Assembly (NCBI GenBank): GCA_964645585.1
Contig: CAZYAN010000011.1
Span: 1 to 64,000, forward strand
From: DATGSL01 sp964645585
Lineage (GTDB): Bacteria; Verrucomicrobiota; Verrucomicrobiia; Opitutales; T3Sed10-336
Reading direction: 5' to 3'
Length of the DNA stretch: 64,000 nucleotides
How positions within the stretch are numbered: position 1 is the first letter of the stretch; the number at the start of each line of letters is the position of its first letter. The notes under the pieces are model-generated. The model did no database searches. It was not told the origin of the DNA and worked only from the letters and a program-made list of their open reading frames with translations. Position numbers and translations under genes: made by a program. Below are positions 35,066 through 44,372 of this stretch, piece after piece.

Positions 35066-38000
35066 TTACACTTCGACCAGCAATTCGTCGGTCTGGTACT
35101 GGAAGATTTCCTTCGGCGTTTCCGGAGTTGGCGGGTGCGGCACTACTTTCCAAAACTTCTGCACCGTATCCGCCCAGTTCTCCAGCAGCTCAGCGGCCCG
35201 CGGACTTTCCGTCAATTGCTGGTGAACCGCAATGATCCGGCGCAGCGATTCAATCTCGTCATCGTGCTCCAGCCGTTCGATGTCCATCATCGCCGAGTTG
35301 CAGCGCTTCGAGAACAGGCCGTCATCATCATAGACAAACGCGAGGCCGCCGCTCATGCCGGCGGCGAAGTTCGCGCCGGTCCGTCCAAGCACGACAACGG
35401 TGCCTTTCGTCATGTACTCACAGCAATGGTCGCCGCTGCCTTCAATGACCGCTTTCGCGCCGGAGTTGCGCACCGCAAACCGTTCGCCGACCCGTCCGGC
35501 CGCGAAAACATGTCCGCCCGTAGCGCCGTAGAGGCAGGTGTTGCCCATAATGATGTTCTCATGCCAGGCAAATGTCTCAGACGGTTTGGGACGGACGATG
35601 ATCTCGCCGCCGTTCATGCCTTTTCCGACATAATCGTTTGCCTCGCCGACGAGCCGCAAACGAACGCCTTGAACCAGGAACGTTCCGAAACTTTGTCCGG
35701 CGCTGCCGGTAAAGGTGAGGTCGATCGCGCCCGGAATCAGGCCGGTGTTGCCGCGCGAAAACGCGATTTCCCCGGAAAGATGCGTGCCGACGCAGCGGTG
35801 CGTGTTCTTGATTTTGTAACTTCCGGTAAACCGCGCCGACCGGTTGCTGATCACGTCCTTGGCATCCTGTAAAATCGTGTCGTCGAGCGATCCCTCGTTG
35901 CCAAACCGGTCGTTGCGCTCCCGGGTGTGAATCCGGTCGAGCTCGCCGGTCGGATCCGGATCGTGGAGGAGGCCGGCGAGACTGATCATCTTCGTCTTCG
36001 GATTTTCCGGGTCGTCGATTTGCTCCAAAAGTTCCGTCCGGCCGATGATTTCATCAAGGCTGCGATAGCCGAGTTTGGCCAGGTAGCCGCGCACATCCTC
36101 CGCGACGCCATTGAAGTAGTTGATGACGTTCTCCGGCTTGCCTTTGAACTTCGCTCGCAGGTCTTCGCGCTGGGTCGCCACGCCGACCGGGCAGGTGTTG
36201 AGATGACAGACGCGGAACATCGCGCATCCCGCGGCGATCAGCGCCCCGGTGCCGAAGTTGAACTCCTCGGCACCGAGAATCGCCGCGATCACGATGTCGC
36301 GGCCGGTCTTCATTCCGCCATCAGTCCGCAGCACGACGCGACCGCGCAAGTTGTTCATCATCAAAATCTGGTGCGCTTCGGCCAAGCCGATTTCCCACGC
36401 GGATCCGGCGTTCTTGATCGACGAAATCGGAGAGGCGCCGGTGCCGCCTTCGTGTCCGGAAATCAGAATGACGTCGGCGTACGCCTTCGCCACACCGGCC
36501 GCGACCGTGCCGACGCCGGAAGACGAGACAAGCTTCACGCAGACCTTGGCGCGCGGGTTGACTTGCTTCAGGTCGAAAATCAGCTGGGCCAAATCCTCGA
36601 TCGAATAAATGTCGTGGTGCGGCGGAGGCGAAATCAGCGTGACGCCTGGCACACTGTAGCGCAAGCGCGCGATCAGCGGCGAGACCTTGTGGCCGGGAAG
36701 CTGTCCGCCCTCGCCCGGCTTCGCGCCCTGGGCGATTTTGATCTCAATTTCCTTGGCCGACGCCAAATATTCGGCGGTGACGCCGAAACGGCCGGAAGCG
36801 ATCTGCTTGATCGCGCTGTTCGCGTTTTCGCCATTCGCCCGCGTGGAAAACCGTTCTGGATCCTCGCCGCCTTCACCGGAGTTCGATTTGCCGCCGATGC
36901 TGTTCATCGCGATGGCAAGGCATTCGTGCGTCTCGGGTGAAATCGCCCCGAGCGACATGCCCGCCGTCGTGAAGCGGCGACGGATTTCCTCGACCGGCTC
37001 GACCTCGTCGAGAGGGACCGGCTCTTTATCGAAACGAAACTTTAACAGATCCTTCAACGCGACCGGCTGGTGGTCATCGCTCGCGTTGACGAACTTCTCG
37101 AATTCCTCCTTGCCGCCGCTTCGAACGAATTTGTGCATCCCGGCGACAACTTTCGGATTCCACCCGTGGAATTCGCCGCCCTTCCGATTCGGCCGGTAGT
37201 AACCTTCATTATCGAGGGCGGGCTCTCCTTCCGCCGGAAACGCGCTGTCGTGACGGCGCAACGTTTCCTCCGCGATTTCCGCGTAGCCGATCCCGCCGAT
37301 CGGTGACGGGGTGCCGTAAAAACATTCGTCGATCACCTTCTGGTGGAGCCCGATCGCCTCGAAGATTTGCGCGCCCTGGTAACTGTACAGGGTGCTGATG
37401 CCCATCTTGGCCATGATCTTCAGGAGGCCAGAGTTCAATGCTTTCCGGTAGCGCTCCCGCGCGTCAGAGAAGTCGGCGATATCGCCGAGCTTCTTTTCAT
37501 GCAACAAGTCGCGAATGACTTCGAGCGCGAGATACGGATTCACCGCGTTGGCGCCAAAACCGAGCAGCGTGGCGATCTGGTGAACCTCCCGCGCCTCGCC
37601 GGTTTCGCAGACAATGCTTGTCTTGAGCCGCAATCCCGCCTGCACCAGCGCGTGATGGACGGCGCCGGTCGCGAGCAGCATCGGGATCCCGACTTTCTCG
37701 GGCGACACGCCGCGGTCGGACAGAAGGAGAACGCGGGCACCCTCTTTCTCAACCGCGTCAACCGCCTGCCGGGCAAGCGCCTTGAGCGCCGGTTCCAATC
37801 CTTGCGGGCCGTGGGCCTTCGGAAAAAGTGCCTGGAGAATGACAATATTCCCTTGGGCGGGTGCCGTTTCCCGGAGCACCGCCAGCTCGTGGGTCAAGAG
37901 CACCGGCGAATCGACTTCGATCAGCGACGCGTCCGGAAGGCCGTGCTCGAAAAGTTCAATCTTTCCCGCGAGCTGCGTGCTCAGCGACATCACCGAACGC

Positions 38001-39604
38001 TCCCGGATGGAGTCGATCGCCGGGTTCGTCACCTGGGCGAAGAGTTGCTTGAAATAGGTGTAAAGGAGACGCGGGCGGCGCGAGAGGATCGCGAGCGGCG
38101 TGTCGTCGCCCATCGAGCCGGTGGGCTCCACGCCCTTTTCCGCCATCGGCCCGAGAATCATCTCCAATTCATCCAAATCGTAGCCGAAGGCCATCTCGAG
38201 CGGAAGCTTGTCCTTGTCGTCGACGCTCGGTTCGTCGTTCGCGGCCTGTTCGCGACTGATTTTGTTTAAATTGATCAGATTTTCGCGACACCAGGCGCCG
38301 TAATCCACCTGCTCGCCAAGATGCTCTTTAATTTCGTCGTCGTTGAGAACCTTGTGTTCTTTCAGGTCGACGGCCATCATTCGGCCCGGTCCGAGCCGCC
38401 CGGTGAAGACGACTTTCGCGTCGCCGTCCTTGATCAATCCGGCCTCGGAGGCGAGAACAACGATCCCGTCGTCGTAGATCTTGTAGCGTGCCGGGCGGAG
38501 GCCGTTTCTGTCGAGCGCGGCGGCGATGTAGCGGCCGTCGGTAAAGGCGACCGCCGCGGGACCGTCCCACGGTTCCATAATGCTCGCGTGATAGTGGTAG
38601 TAATCGCGAACCTTCGGCGGGAGCAGGGCGTCGTTCTCCCACGCGCACGGCATCATCATCGACGCGGCATGGAGCGCCGACCGGCCGCTCAAAATGATCG
38701 TTTGCAAGCAGTTGTCGAAACTGGCGGAATCGGACATGTCCGGCTGGATCAGCGGCCGGAGGTCCTGGAACCGGTTTCCCCAAAGGCCGTGCGAATCGGA
38801 ATGCTCGCGCGCCCGCATCAGGTTGCGGTTGCCGCGGATCGTGTTGATCTCGCCGTTGTGCGCCATATAGCGGAACGGCTGCGCGAGGTGCCAGGTCGGA
38901 AACGTGTTCGTGGAGTAGCGCTGGTGGAAAAGGGCGAAGGCGGTGCGGTACTCCTTCGACTTGAAATCGAGGAAAAACTTCCGGATTTGCGGGGCGTTGA
39001 GCAGGCCTTTGTAGACGACCGTGCGGCAGGAGAAGCTGCAGATGTAGAAGCCGCTGATCTCCGCTTCAAACGCGCGGCGTTCGGCGATCTTTTGCGCGAG
39101 GAACAGTTTCCGCTCGAATTCGTCGCTGGAAATGTCGCCGATCCGGGCGACGAGCGCCTGGACGATGAGCGGCCGCGTGGTCTGGGCTTTTTGTCCGAGG
39201 CAGCCGGGATCGACCGGCACCTCCCGCCATGCGAGAAAAGCGAGCCCTTCCTGCTTGACCGCTTGCTCGACGATCCGCTTGCCGTGCGCCTGCGCGTAAT
39301 CGTCTTCCCGAGGAAGGAAAATCATCCCCACGCCGAGATCCTCGTCGTGATAGAGCGGCTTGCGGACGTTCGCCAGGTATTCGCGAAGCAGCTCGACCGG
39401 GAGCTGGGTCATGATTCCCGCGCCGTCACCCGTGATCGCGTCCGCGTCGATGGCGCCGCGATGGGCGAGGTTCTTGAGGGCCGTGACGGCGCGATCGAGA
39501 ATATCGTACGAACGCTCGCCGCTGAGGCGCGCGATGAATCCGACGCCGCAGGCATCGTGTTCGAAATCGGAGCGGTAAAGGGGTGACGGATGAATCGAAG
39601 TCAT
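35066..39604 (-). CDS. gltB: glutamate synthase large subunit
   Basis: GltB makes two glutamates from glutamine and 2-oxoglutarate, with electrons from GltD or ferredoxin. The 1,512-residue protein has an 18-residue leader before the catalytic Cys19 (HDACGVGFIARL), exposed after processing. The class II amidotransferase domain runs to about 430. The FMN-binding synthase domain includes GGKSNSGEGGEDPERF and GGTGASPISSIKNAG. The 3Fe-4S ligands lie in GCAMFRVCHLNTCPVGV near 1125-1145. The C-terminal beta-helix has GATGGHVFAAGRVGERFAVRNSG. No gltD is in the window, so the small subunit is encoded elsewhere or ferredoxin is the donor. Confidence 0.98.
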   Translation of the reverse strand: MTSIHPSPLYRSDFEHDACGVGFIARLSGERSYDILDRAVTALKNLAHRGAIDADAITGDGAGIMTQLPVELLREYLANVRKPLYHDEDLGVGMIFLPREDDYAQAHGKRIVEQAVKQEGLAFLAWREVPVDPGCLGQKAQTTRPLIVQALVARIGDISSDEFERKLFLAQKIAERRAFEAEISGFYICSFSCRTVVYKGLLNAPQIRKFFLDFKSKEYRTAFALFHQRYSTNTFPTWHLAQPFRYMAHNGEINTIRGNRNLMRAREHSDSHGLWGNRFQDLRPLIQPDMSDSASFDNCLQTIILSGRSALHAASMMMPCAWENDALLPPKVRDYYHYHASIMEPWDGPAAVAFTDGRYIAAALDRNGLRPARYKIYDDGIVVLASEAGLIKDGDAKVVFTGRLGPGRMMAVDLKEHKVLNDDEIKEHLGEQVDYGAWCRENLINLNKISREQAANDEPSVDDKDKLPLEMAFGYDLDELEMILGPMAEKGVEPTGSMGDDTPLAILSRRPRLLYTYFKQLFAQVTNPAIDSIRERSVMSLSTQLAGKIELFEHGLPDASLIEVDSPVLLTHELAVLRETAPAQGNIVILQALFPKAHGPQGLEPALKALARQAVDAVEKEGARVLLLSDRGVSPEKVGIPMLLATGAVHHALVQAGLRLKTSIVCETGEAREVHQIATLLGFGANAVNPYLALEVIRDLLHEKKLGDIADFSDARERYRKALNSGLLKIMAKMGISTLYSYQGAQIFEAIGLHQKVIDECFYGTPSPIGGIGYAEIAEETLRRHDSAFPAEGEPALDNEGYYRPNRKGGEFHGWNPKVVAGMHKFVRSGGKEEFEKFVNASDDHQPVALKDLLKFRFDKEPVPLDEVEPVEEIRRRFTTAGMSLGAISPETHECLAIAMNSIGGKSNSGEGGEDPERFSTRANGENANSAIKQIASGRFGVTAEYLASAKEIEIKIAQGAKPGEGGQLPGHKVSPLIARLRYSVPGVTLISPPPHHDIYSIEDLAQLIFDLKQVNPRAKVCVKLVSSSGVGTVAAGVAKAYADVILISGHEGGTGASPISSIKNAGSAWEIGLAEAHQILMMNNLRGRVVLRTDGGMKTGRDIVIAAILGAEEFNFGTGALIAAGCAMFRVCHLNTCPVGVATQREDLRAKFKGKPENVINYFNGVAEDVRGYLAKLGYRSLDEIIGRTELLEQIDDPENPKTKMISLAGLLHDPDPTGELDRIHTRERNDRFGNEGSLDDTILQDAKDVISNRSARFTGSYKIKNTHRCVGTHLSGEIAFSRGNTGLIPGAIDLTFTGSAGQSFGTFLVQGVRLRLVGEANDYVGKGMNGGEIIVRPKPSETFAWHENIIMGNTCLYGATGGHVFAAGRVGERFAVRNSGAKAVIEGSGDHCCEYMTKGTVVVLGRTGANFAAGMSGGLAFVYDDDGLFSKRCNSAMMDIERLEHDDEIESLRRIIAVHQQLTESPRAAELLENWADTVQKFWKVVPHPPTPETPKEIFQYQTDELLVEV

Positions 39605-39657
39605 AGTCTGTCCTCGTTTTTCGTGCTATTTGTCGTGAAAATCAGGAATTCGGAGCC

Positions 39658-39684
39658 AAAAAAAGACCGGTTGGAAAACCGGCC
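39658..39684 (-). terminator. intrinsic terminator downstream of the glutaredoxin gene
   Basis: On the minus strand GGCCGGTT and AACCGGTC pair (one G-U) around TTCC, followed by TTTTTTT. This is a textbook Rho-independent terminator 54 bp after the glutaredoxin stop and 54 bp before the gltB start, so it separates the two genes. Confidence 0.85.
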
Positions 39685-39737
39685 TTCGTCGGAGAGAGAT
39701 TGGAGCGGACTGTCAGTTTTCGTCTTGTCTCAACCTC

Positions 39738-40073
39738 TTAGAAGAACCGGATCGTCTTTGCAGCCATCCTAGCGTGTTCCTCATCCGTGCAAGCACGGTC
39801 GATCGGAGAGTCCGGGATCGCTTCGTTCGGCTTTACCAGTTCGTTCGCAAGCAGGTATTTCTCGACTTCCTCGCCGCTGACGTCCGCCAGCATGATGCCG
39901 TCGATCTCCACGCACGGAGACAGTGACTGACCTGACTTCCGCACCATTTCCTGATAGTTCTCGGGCTCGTTGATGATGTCGATGTCCTCGTACGGCAGCT
40001 CGTACTTGCGGAGGATGGCTCGCACGCCATTGCTCCATCCGCATGTCGGTTTCAAGTAGGCTTTAATCTTCAT
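39738..40073 (-). CDS. monothiol-type glutaredoxin family protein
   Basis: The 111-residue protein has the thioredoxin fold of glutaredoxins. MKIKAYLKPTCGWSNGVRAIL gives a CGWS active site, with one Cys like monothiol glutaredoxins. SGQSLSPCVEIDGIMLADVSGEEVEKYL follows, with the cis-Pro preceded by Ser and the glutathione-binding stretch. A C-terminal extension of about 30 residues (NEAIPDSPIDRACTDEEHARM) is extra. Family members carry or transfer Fe-S clusters or reduce glutathione mixed disulfides. It has its own terminator and is not in the gltB unit. Confidence 0.85.
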   Translation of the reverse strand: MKIKAYLKPTCGWSNGVRAILRKYELPYEDIDIINEPENYQEMVRKSGQSLSPCVEIDGIMLADVSGEEVEKYLLANELVKPNEAIPDSPIDRACTDEEHARMAAKTIRFF

Positions 40074-40184
40074 AGGACATGTTTTCTATGACGGTTACCG
40101 TTCGTTCGCCGCGTGAAACGGCGGTGCGCCGCAGTAACAAGTAGTGGTTTTCCGAGATTACGCAAACCTCTTTTTGCCGTCCTT

Positions 40185-40203
40185 AAAAAGGAAGCTCCTT
40201 TTT
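40185..40203 (-). terminator. A/T-rich hairpin, candidate terminator
   Basis: AAAAAGGA-AGC-TCCTTTTT is a perfect 8-bp stem with a 3-nt loop, about 41 bp after the stop of the minus-strand gene at 40244. The stem is A/T-rich and its own ends provide the T-run, so it could work on either strand. It is weak in GC content. Confidence 0.4.
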
Positions 40204-40243
40204 CAGCGCGCAAGAAAAATTTACGCGAGACCGCGGAAAATCG

Positions 40244-40933
40244 TCAAGAGCCGATCGGATCGTCCCAAATCAACAGCGTGTCCGAGAGCTCGTTCAGCGC
40301 CCGCCGCGTCAAACGGAATTGCTCAGCGAGTGTTCCCAGCACCTGTTCGAGATCGTATTGATTCGCCAGCCGGTGGTTCTGGGCGGCTTGAAAATGACCG
40401 CGGCCAATCTCCTCGTAGTAGGCAAGACTGGGCGCCGCCCTTCGTTGCGCGCGGTATTCGATGTATTCGGAAAACAGGCCCGAAAGGACAAGCGCGTGAT
40501 TCCCGAGACGCACGGCCAGGGCAAACCGCGCGGGCTCGTCCGCTTTCCGTATCTCTTGCAGCAGATCGACCAGATAAACGATTTCACGGGGTCCGTGATC
40601 CGCAAAACCGCGCGTCCGCCGCTCCGCGGCGAATTCCGCCAGCAGCGCGCCGACGTAGTCCGTAAGTTCGCGATCATCAATCCCCGTGCGCAGCAGCATT
40701 TGACGCGCGAGAACGTAAAAGTAAAACTGAGGCGAGATTCCGAGCAGACTTCTTTCTTCCAGCAGCGCGTGAAAGAGCTTTTTCTGATCGAGAATCAGGT
40801 CGAGCGCTTCCGGATCCTGGAACAGACGAGCCAACCCGTCCCGCTGACCCGGATCGTCGCCGAGCACGGAGAGGATAAATTCGAAATCAGCTGAAGTGAA
40901 GCGGCTTCGACACGCGGGACGAATCACATTCAT
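40244..40933 (-). CDS. conserved-looking hypothetical protein, all-helical
   Basis: I do not recognise this 229-residue protein. It reads as helical throughout: FTSADFEFILSVLG, ALDLILDQKKLFHALLEERS, QFYFYVLARQMLLRTG, then IVYLVDLLQEIRKADEP and QYDLEQVLGTLAEQFRLTRRALNELSDTLL. There is no signal peptide, membrane span or clear motif. Codon use resembles its neighbours. ATG 40933 is preferred over GTG 40939. It stands alone between the glutaredoxin gene and phoR, followed by a possible terminator. Confidence 0.75.
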   Translation of the reverse strand: MNVIRPACRSRFTSADFEFILSVLGDDPGQRDGLARLFQDPEALDLILDQKKLFHALLEERSLLGISPQFYFYVLARQMLLRTGIDDRELTDYVGALLAEFAAERRTRGFADHGPREIVYLVDLLQEIRKADEPARFALAVRLGNHALVLSGLFSEYIEYRAQRRAAPSLAYYEEIGRGHFQAAQNHRLANQYDLEQVLGTLAEQFRLTRRALNELSDTLLIWDDPIGS

Positions 40934-41073
40934 AGTCACGTAGTCTGATTTCCTGGTTCCCGGACGCCCAAAACACGGCGGTTACCTGTTTTTTTGTATA
41001 GCCTAAAATCGGCGTTTTGAAAGTCGAATTTGGCAACCGGATAGACAAGCCAGCCGCAAATTAAGTTCCCGTC

Positions 41074-42288
41074 TCAGTCTTTGCCGGATGAGCCGGAGAC
41101 AGCCAGCGGCAGCGTGAAACTGATCCGGAGCCCCGCGCCCGGACGACTGTCCGCCCAGACGCGTCCGCCGTGCAGCTGCACGATGTGTTTCACGATACTC
41201 AACCCGAGCCCCGTGCCGCCGCTCTCGCGCGAACGCCCTTTGTCGACCCGGTAAAAACGTTCAAAAATATGCGGCAGGTGCTCGCGGGAAATCCCGATGC
41301 CGTTGTCCCCCACCCAGACGCGCAGCATGGCCCCTTCCCGCCGGGTCCCCGCCTCGATTGCAGCGGAATCGCCGGAGTATTTCACCGCGTTTTCAAACAG
41401 ATTGCCCAGCACCTGCGCGAGCCGGAGAGGATCCGCGATAACTGGTCTCCGCTCGACTTCGAGATCCAGTACGAGCCGCCGGGACGCGTCGCCCCGCGGC
41501 CGGTAGTTTTCCGCGAGCTCCTCCAGCAGCGCCTCGACAACGAGCTCTTCTTTGCGAAGGTTCGGATTGCCGCTTTCGAGGCGCGACAGCGCAAGCAGAT
41601 CCTCGACGAGGCGTTCGAGCCGTCCGGTGTGTTTCGCGATAATGCCGAGAAACCGCCGCCGATCGGACTCGGTCGGGCTCGCTTTTCCCGGCGCATCCTC
41701 GCAAAGCGTCTCCACATAGCCTTTAATCAAGCTCAGCGGCGTCCGGAGTTCGTGAGACACGTTGGCCACGAATTCCTTGCGCACGGATTCCAGTTTTCGC
41801 AAACGCGTGACGTCATGCACGATCAACAGCGTAGCCTCATCGCCAACCGGCCCCATGCCCGGGACACGCGAGCCGGTAATTTCCGCCCACACCGATTTGT
41901 TGTCTCCCGAAAATTCCACCTCCCTCCGGCCCGCCGCCCGCCGTTTCCGGACCGCCTGCAGATGTTCGAGAAACTGCCCGTTCTCCGTCACCGCCGCGAT
42001 CGCCGCCCGCGGCTCATCATCTTCTCCAAGACCCGAAAAGAGGTCGTAAAATGCTTGGTTCGCAAGAAGCACGCGATCGTCGTCGGCCACCAGCAGCACC
42101 GCCTCCTGCATGTTGGCAAGCATCGCCTTCGTGCGCTCGCGCTCGTCGGCGCGGTGCGCTTCCAAACGCTCGATCTCGCGACGCATAGCATATTCCGTCT
42201 CCCGCGACGCACGGAGCCGCCCGCCCGCCTTCCACGCATACGCGAAGAATGCCGCCGCGAGCAGTGCGAGCAGGAGCCACGGGATCAT
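41074..42288 (-). CDS. phoR: PhoR-like sensor histidine kinase
   Basis: The 404-residue kinase has one N-terminal membrane span (3-19) and no periplasmic loop, as in the PhoR group that senses through the phosphate transporter. A PAS-like domain (about 55-160) precedes HisKA with His179 in FVANVSHELRTPLSLIKGYVETLCED, followed by HATPase_c (LFENAVKYS, GDNGIGISREHLPHIFERFYRVDKGRS, GGTGLGLSIVKHIVQLHGG). It begins 2 bp after phoB, so the two form one unit. PhoR identity is inferred from the layout, the pairing with phoB and the Pho-box-like array upstream. No pst or phoU gene is in the window. Confidence 0.88.
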   Translation of the reverse strand: MIPWLLLALLAAAFFAYAWKAGGRLRASRETEYAMRREIERLEAHRADERERTKAMLANMQEAVLLVADDDRVLLANQAFYDLFSGLGEDDEPRAAIAAVTENGQFLEHLQAVRKRRAAGRREVEFSGDNKSVWAEITGSRVPGMGPVGDEATLLIVHDVTRLRKLESVRKEFVANVSHELRTPLSLIKGYVETLCEDAPGKASPTESDRRRFLGIIAKHTGRLERLVEDLLALSRLESGNPNLRKEELVVEALLEELAENYRPRGDASRRLVLDLEVERRPVIADPLRLAQVLGNLFENAVKYSGDSAAIEAGTRREGAMLRVWVGDNGIGISREHLPHIFERFYRVDKGRSRESGGTGLGLSIVKHIVQLHGGRVWADSRPGAGLRISFTLPLAVSGSSGKD

Positions 42289-42290
42289 TC

Positions 42291-42992
42291 TCAGCCTCCT
42301 CCCGACATCCGGTACCCCACGCCCCGGATCGTTTCGATCAGCTCTGCCGCCGTGCCGAGTTTGTCGCGCAATCGCCGCACGTGGGTGTCAACGGTCCGCG
42401 TCTCCATGTCCTCGTCGTAGTTCCAGACATTGACCAGCAGCTGCTCGCGTGTCTGCACGCGGCCGCGGCGCTCCATCAGCAAACGGAGCAAGCGAAACTC
42501 CGTCGCCGTCAGGTCGACCCGCTCGCCGTTGACCCGCACTTCGTGACGGCCTTCATCGAGACGAACCGAACCGACTTCTAAAACGCGCCCGTCTTCCTCT
42601 TCGCCCGGTTTTTCACGCCGCCGCAAAAGACGCCGGACCCGAAGCGTCAGCTCCCTCGGACTGAATGGCTTGCAGACGTAATCATCCGCCCCGGTCTCGA
42701 ATCCCTGGACACGGTCCTCCTCCTCCGCGCGCGCGGTCAGCAGAATAATCGGCACGTCGCGAGTCAGCGGATCGGCCTTGAACATCCGGCAAAGCTGGAG
42801 GCCGTCCACACCAGGCATCATGACGTCGAGGACAATCAGATCCGGCGAAAACCGGCGCGAGACTTCAAGGATTCGCGCCGGTTCGGTCAAGGTCTCCACA
42901 AGCCATCCATTCGCCTCCATGTGATATGCGACAAGCTCCGTCACATCCTCCTCGTCGTCCACAACCAGGATCTTCGCGGTTTCTTCAGTCAT
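42291..42992 (-). CDS. phoB: PhoB-like OmpR-family response regulator
   Basis: The 233-residue regulator has a receiver (ILVVDDEEDVTELVAYHM, Asp56 in LIVLDVMMPGVDGL, Lys108 in YVCKPFSPRELTLRV) and a winged-helix DNA-binding domain. The latter shows LTATEFRLLRLLMERRGRVQTREQLL and TVDTHVRRLRDKLG. The frame is open far upstream, but the family N-terminus MTEETAKILVVDD sets ATG 42992. Three 11-bp-spaced GTCAC repeats lie 54-86 bp upstream, so positive autoregulation is likely. It would control phosphate-starvation genes. Confidence 0.9.
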   Translation of the reverse strand: MTEETAKILVVDDEEDVTELVAYHMEANGWLVETLTEPARILEVSRRFSPDLIVLDVMMPGVDGLQLCRMFKADPLTRDVPIILLTARAEEEDRVQGFETGADDYVCKPFSPRELTLRVRRLLRRREKPGEEEDGRVLEVGSVRLDEGRHEVRVNGERVDLTATEFRLLRLLMERRGRVQTREQLLVNVWNYDEDMETRTVDTHVRRLRDKLGTAAELIETIRGVGYRMSGGG

Positions 42993-43043
42993 CCCTTGGA
43001 TTTCGTTATTGGCTGTCTTTGCCCCCGTCGACCGTAAACAAGC

Positions 43044-43078
43044 ATCGTGACGAACGCGTGACAAATGCGTGACGAGTG
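43044..43078 (-). promoter_or_regulatory. Pho-box-like array: three 11-bp direct repeats
   Basis: CGTGAC occurs at 43046, 43057 and 43068, exactly 11 bp apart, so on the minus strand three TCGTCACG/TTGTCACG-type half-sites stand in tandem. The E. coli PhoB box is likewise built from CTGTCAT-like half-sites with 11-bp spacing. The array lies 54-86 bp upstream of phoB, and also about 130 bp upstream of recA on the other strand. Autoregulation of phoBR is the simplest reading. Confidence 0.7.
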
Positions 43079-43203
43079 TCCAAAAAAGAAAGCGCTCCGC
43101 TGTTTTCCGCTTATTTTCCGTTTTTAGATTGAACGCCGCCGCATTCGGCATTGCATTGATCACGAAACCCCAATTCCTAATCTCCTTTTTTCTACACGCG
43201 CTT

Positions 43204-44307
43204 ATGGCCAGAGAAACAGCAGTCAAACGCGGCGCCGACTCCAACGCCGACCGGGAAAAGAATCTCAATCTCGCGATTTCCGCCATTACCAAGCAATTCG
43301 GCGAGGGCAGCGTCATGCGCCTCGGCTCGATGAGCAAGATGAATGTCGCCGCGGTGTCAACCGGCTCGCTCGCCGTCGACCTCGCTCTCGGCATCGGCGG
43401 TCTGCCGATGGGCCGCATCGCCGAAATTTACGGACCGGAATCTTCCGGTAAAACCACGCTCGCCCTCAGCCTGATCGCCGAGGTCCAGCGCAACGGCGGC
43501 CTGGCGGCTTTCGTCGATGTCGAACACGCGCTCGACCCGCGCTACGCGAAGGTCCTGGGCGTCAACCTCGACGACTTGCTCGTCTCCCAGCCGGATTCCG
43601 GCGAAGATGCCCTCAATATAGCCGAAGCGCTGATCCGCTCGAACGCTATCGAGGTCATTGTCATCGACTCCGTTGCCGCCTTGGTTTCGCGCGCCGAACT
43701 TGAAGGCCAGATGGGCGACGCGACCGTCGGCTCCCAGGCGCGCCTCATGAGCCAGGCCATGCGCCGGCTGACCGCGATCATCAACAAAACGAAGTGCGTC
43801 TGCCTCTTCACCAACCAGATCCGCGAAAAAATCGGCGTCATGTTCGGCAGCCCCGAGACCACGCCAGGGGGCCGCGCGCTCAAGTTCTTCTGCTCCGTCC
43901 GGATGGACATCCGCCGCATCGGGCAGATCAAGGACAGCTCCGGCGCCGTCATCGGCAATCGCACCCGTCTCAAGGTCGTCAAAAACAAAGTCGCGCCGCC
44001 ATTCACCGAATGCGAGTTCGACATCATGTACAACGAGGGCATCTCCAAGACCGGCTCGATCATCGACCTCGGGATCGATCACAAGATCCTCGAGAAAAAA
44101 GGCGCTTGGATTTCCTTTGAGGGCAACATGATCGGACAAGGCCGCGAAGCCGCGAAACAGCACCTCGCCGATAACCCGGATGTCGCCGAAACGATCAAGG
44201 CAGCCGTCCTCGAAAAGGTGCGGCCGTCAGCGGGCGAAGTTTTAGCAACCGGCGGCGAAAACGGCGCGTCCAACGGCGACACCGCCGAGGCACGAGCCGG
44301 CGCTTGA
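43204..44307 (+). CDS. recA: recombinase RecA
   Basis: RecA forms the ATP-dependent filament for homologous recombination and the SOS response. The 367-residue protein shows KQFGEGSVMRLG, Walker A GPESSGKTTLAL, FVDVEHALDPRYAKVLGVNLDDLLVSQPDSGEDAL, Walker B VIVIDSVAALV, and the L2 region IREKIGVMFGSPETTPGG. The C-terminus is short and basic/acidic. ATG 43204 matches the family start, although the frame is open to 43069. I see no ribosome-binding site of the usual type and no LexA box that I recognise in the leader. It is divergent from phoB. Confidence 0.98.
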   Translation: MARETAVKRGADSNADREKNLNLAISAITKQFGEGSVMRLGSMSKMNVAAVSTGSLAVDLALGIGGLPMGRIAEIYGPESSGKTTLALSLIAEVQRNGGLAAFVDVEHALDPRYAKVLGVNLDDLLVSQPDSGEDALNIAEALIRSNAIEVIVIDSVAALVSRAELEGQMGDATVGSQARLMSQAMRRLTAIINKTKCVCLFTNQIREKIGVMFGSPETTPGGRALKFFCSVRMDIRRIGQIKDSSGAVIGNRTRLKVVKNKVAPPFTECEFDIMYNEGISKTGSIIDLGIDHKILEKKGAWISFEGNMIGQGREAAKQHLADNPDVAETIKAAVLEKVRPSAGEVLATGGENGASNGDTAEARAGA

Positions 44308-44372
44308 GCGCGACTGCCTCTATAGCAGGAGCTGAAGCCCTCGCTCTTACCCGCGATTCTCCAGGAGCTCGT

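Noticed and set aside
35066..39604. A complete gltBD operon
   Set aside because: No gltD-like gene lies on either side; the neighbours are a glutaredoxin gene behind a terminator and a response regulator.
39606..39626. TC-containing 7-mers near the gltB start that resemble the heptad grammar in reverse
   Set aside because: Only three units with poor similarity, within what a pyrimidine-rich stretch gives by chance.
39738..40044. Several overlapping frames in and beside the glutaredoxin gene
   Set aside because: Only the 111-residue glutaredoxin frame has a recognisable fold; the others are shifted readings.
43079..43203. LexA-type SOS box upstream of recA
   Set aside because: No GAAC-type or CTG-type dyad of the kinds I know is present in this spacer.
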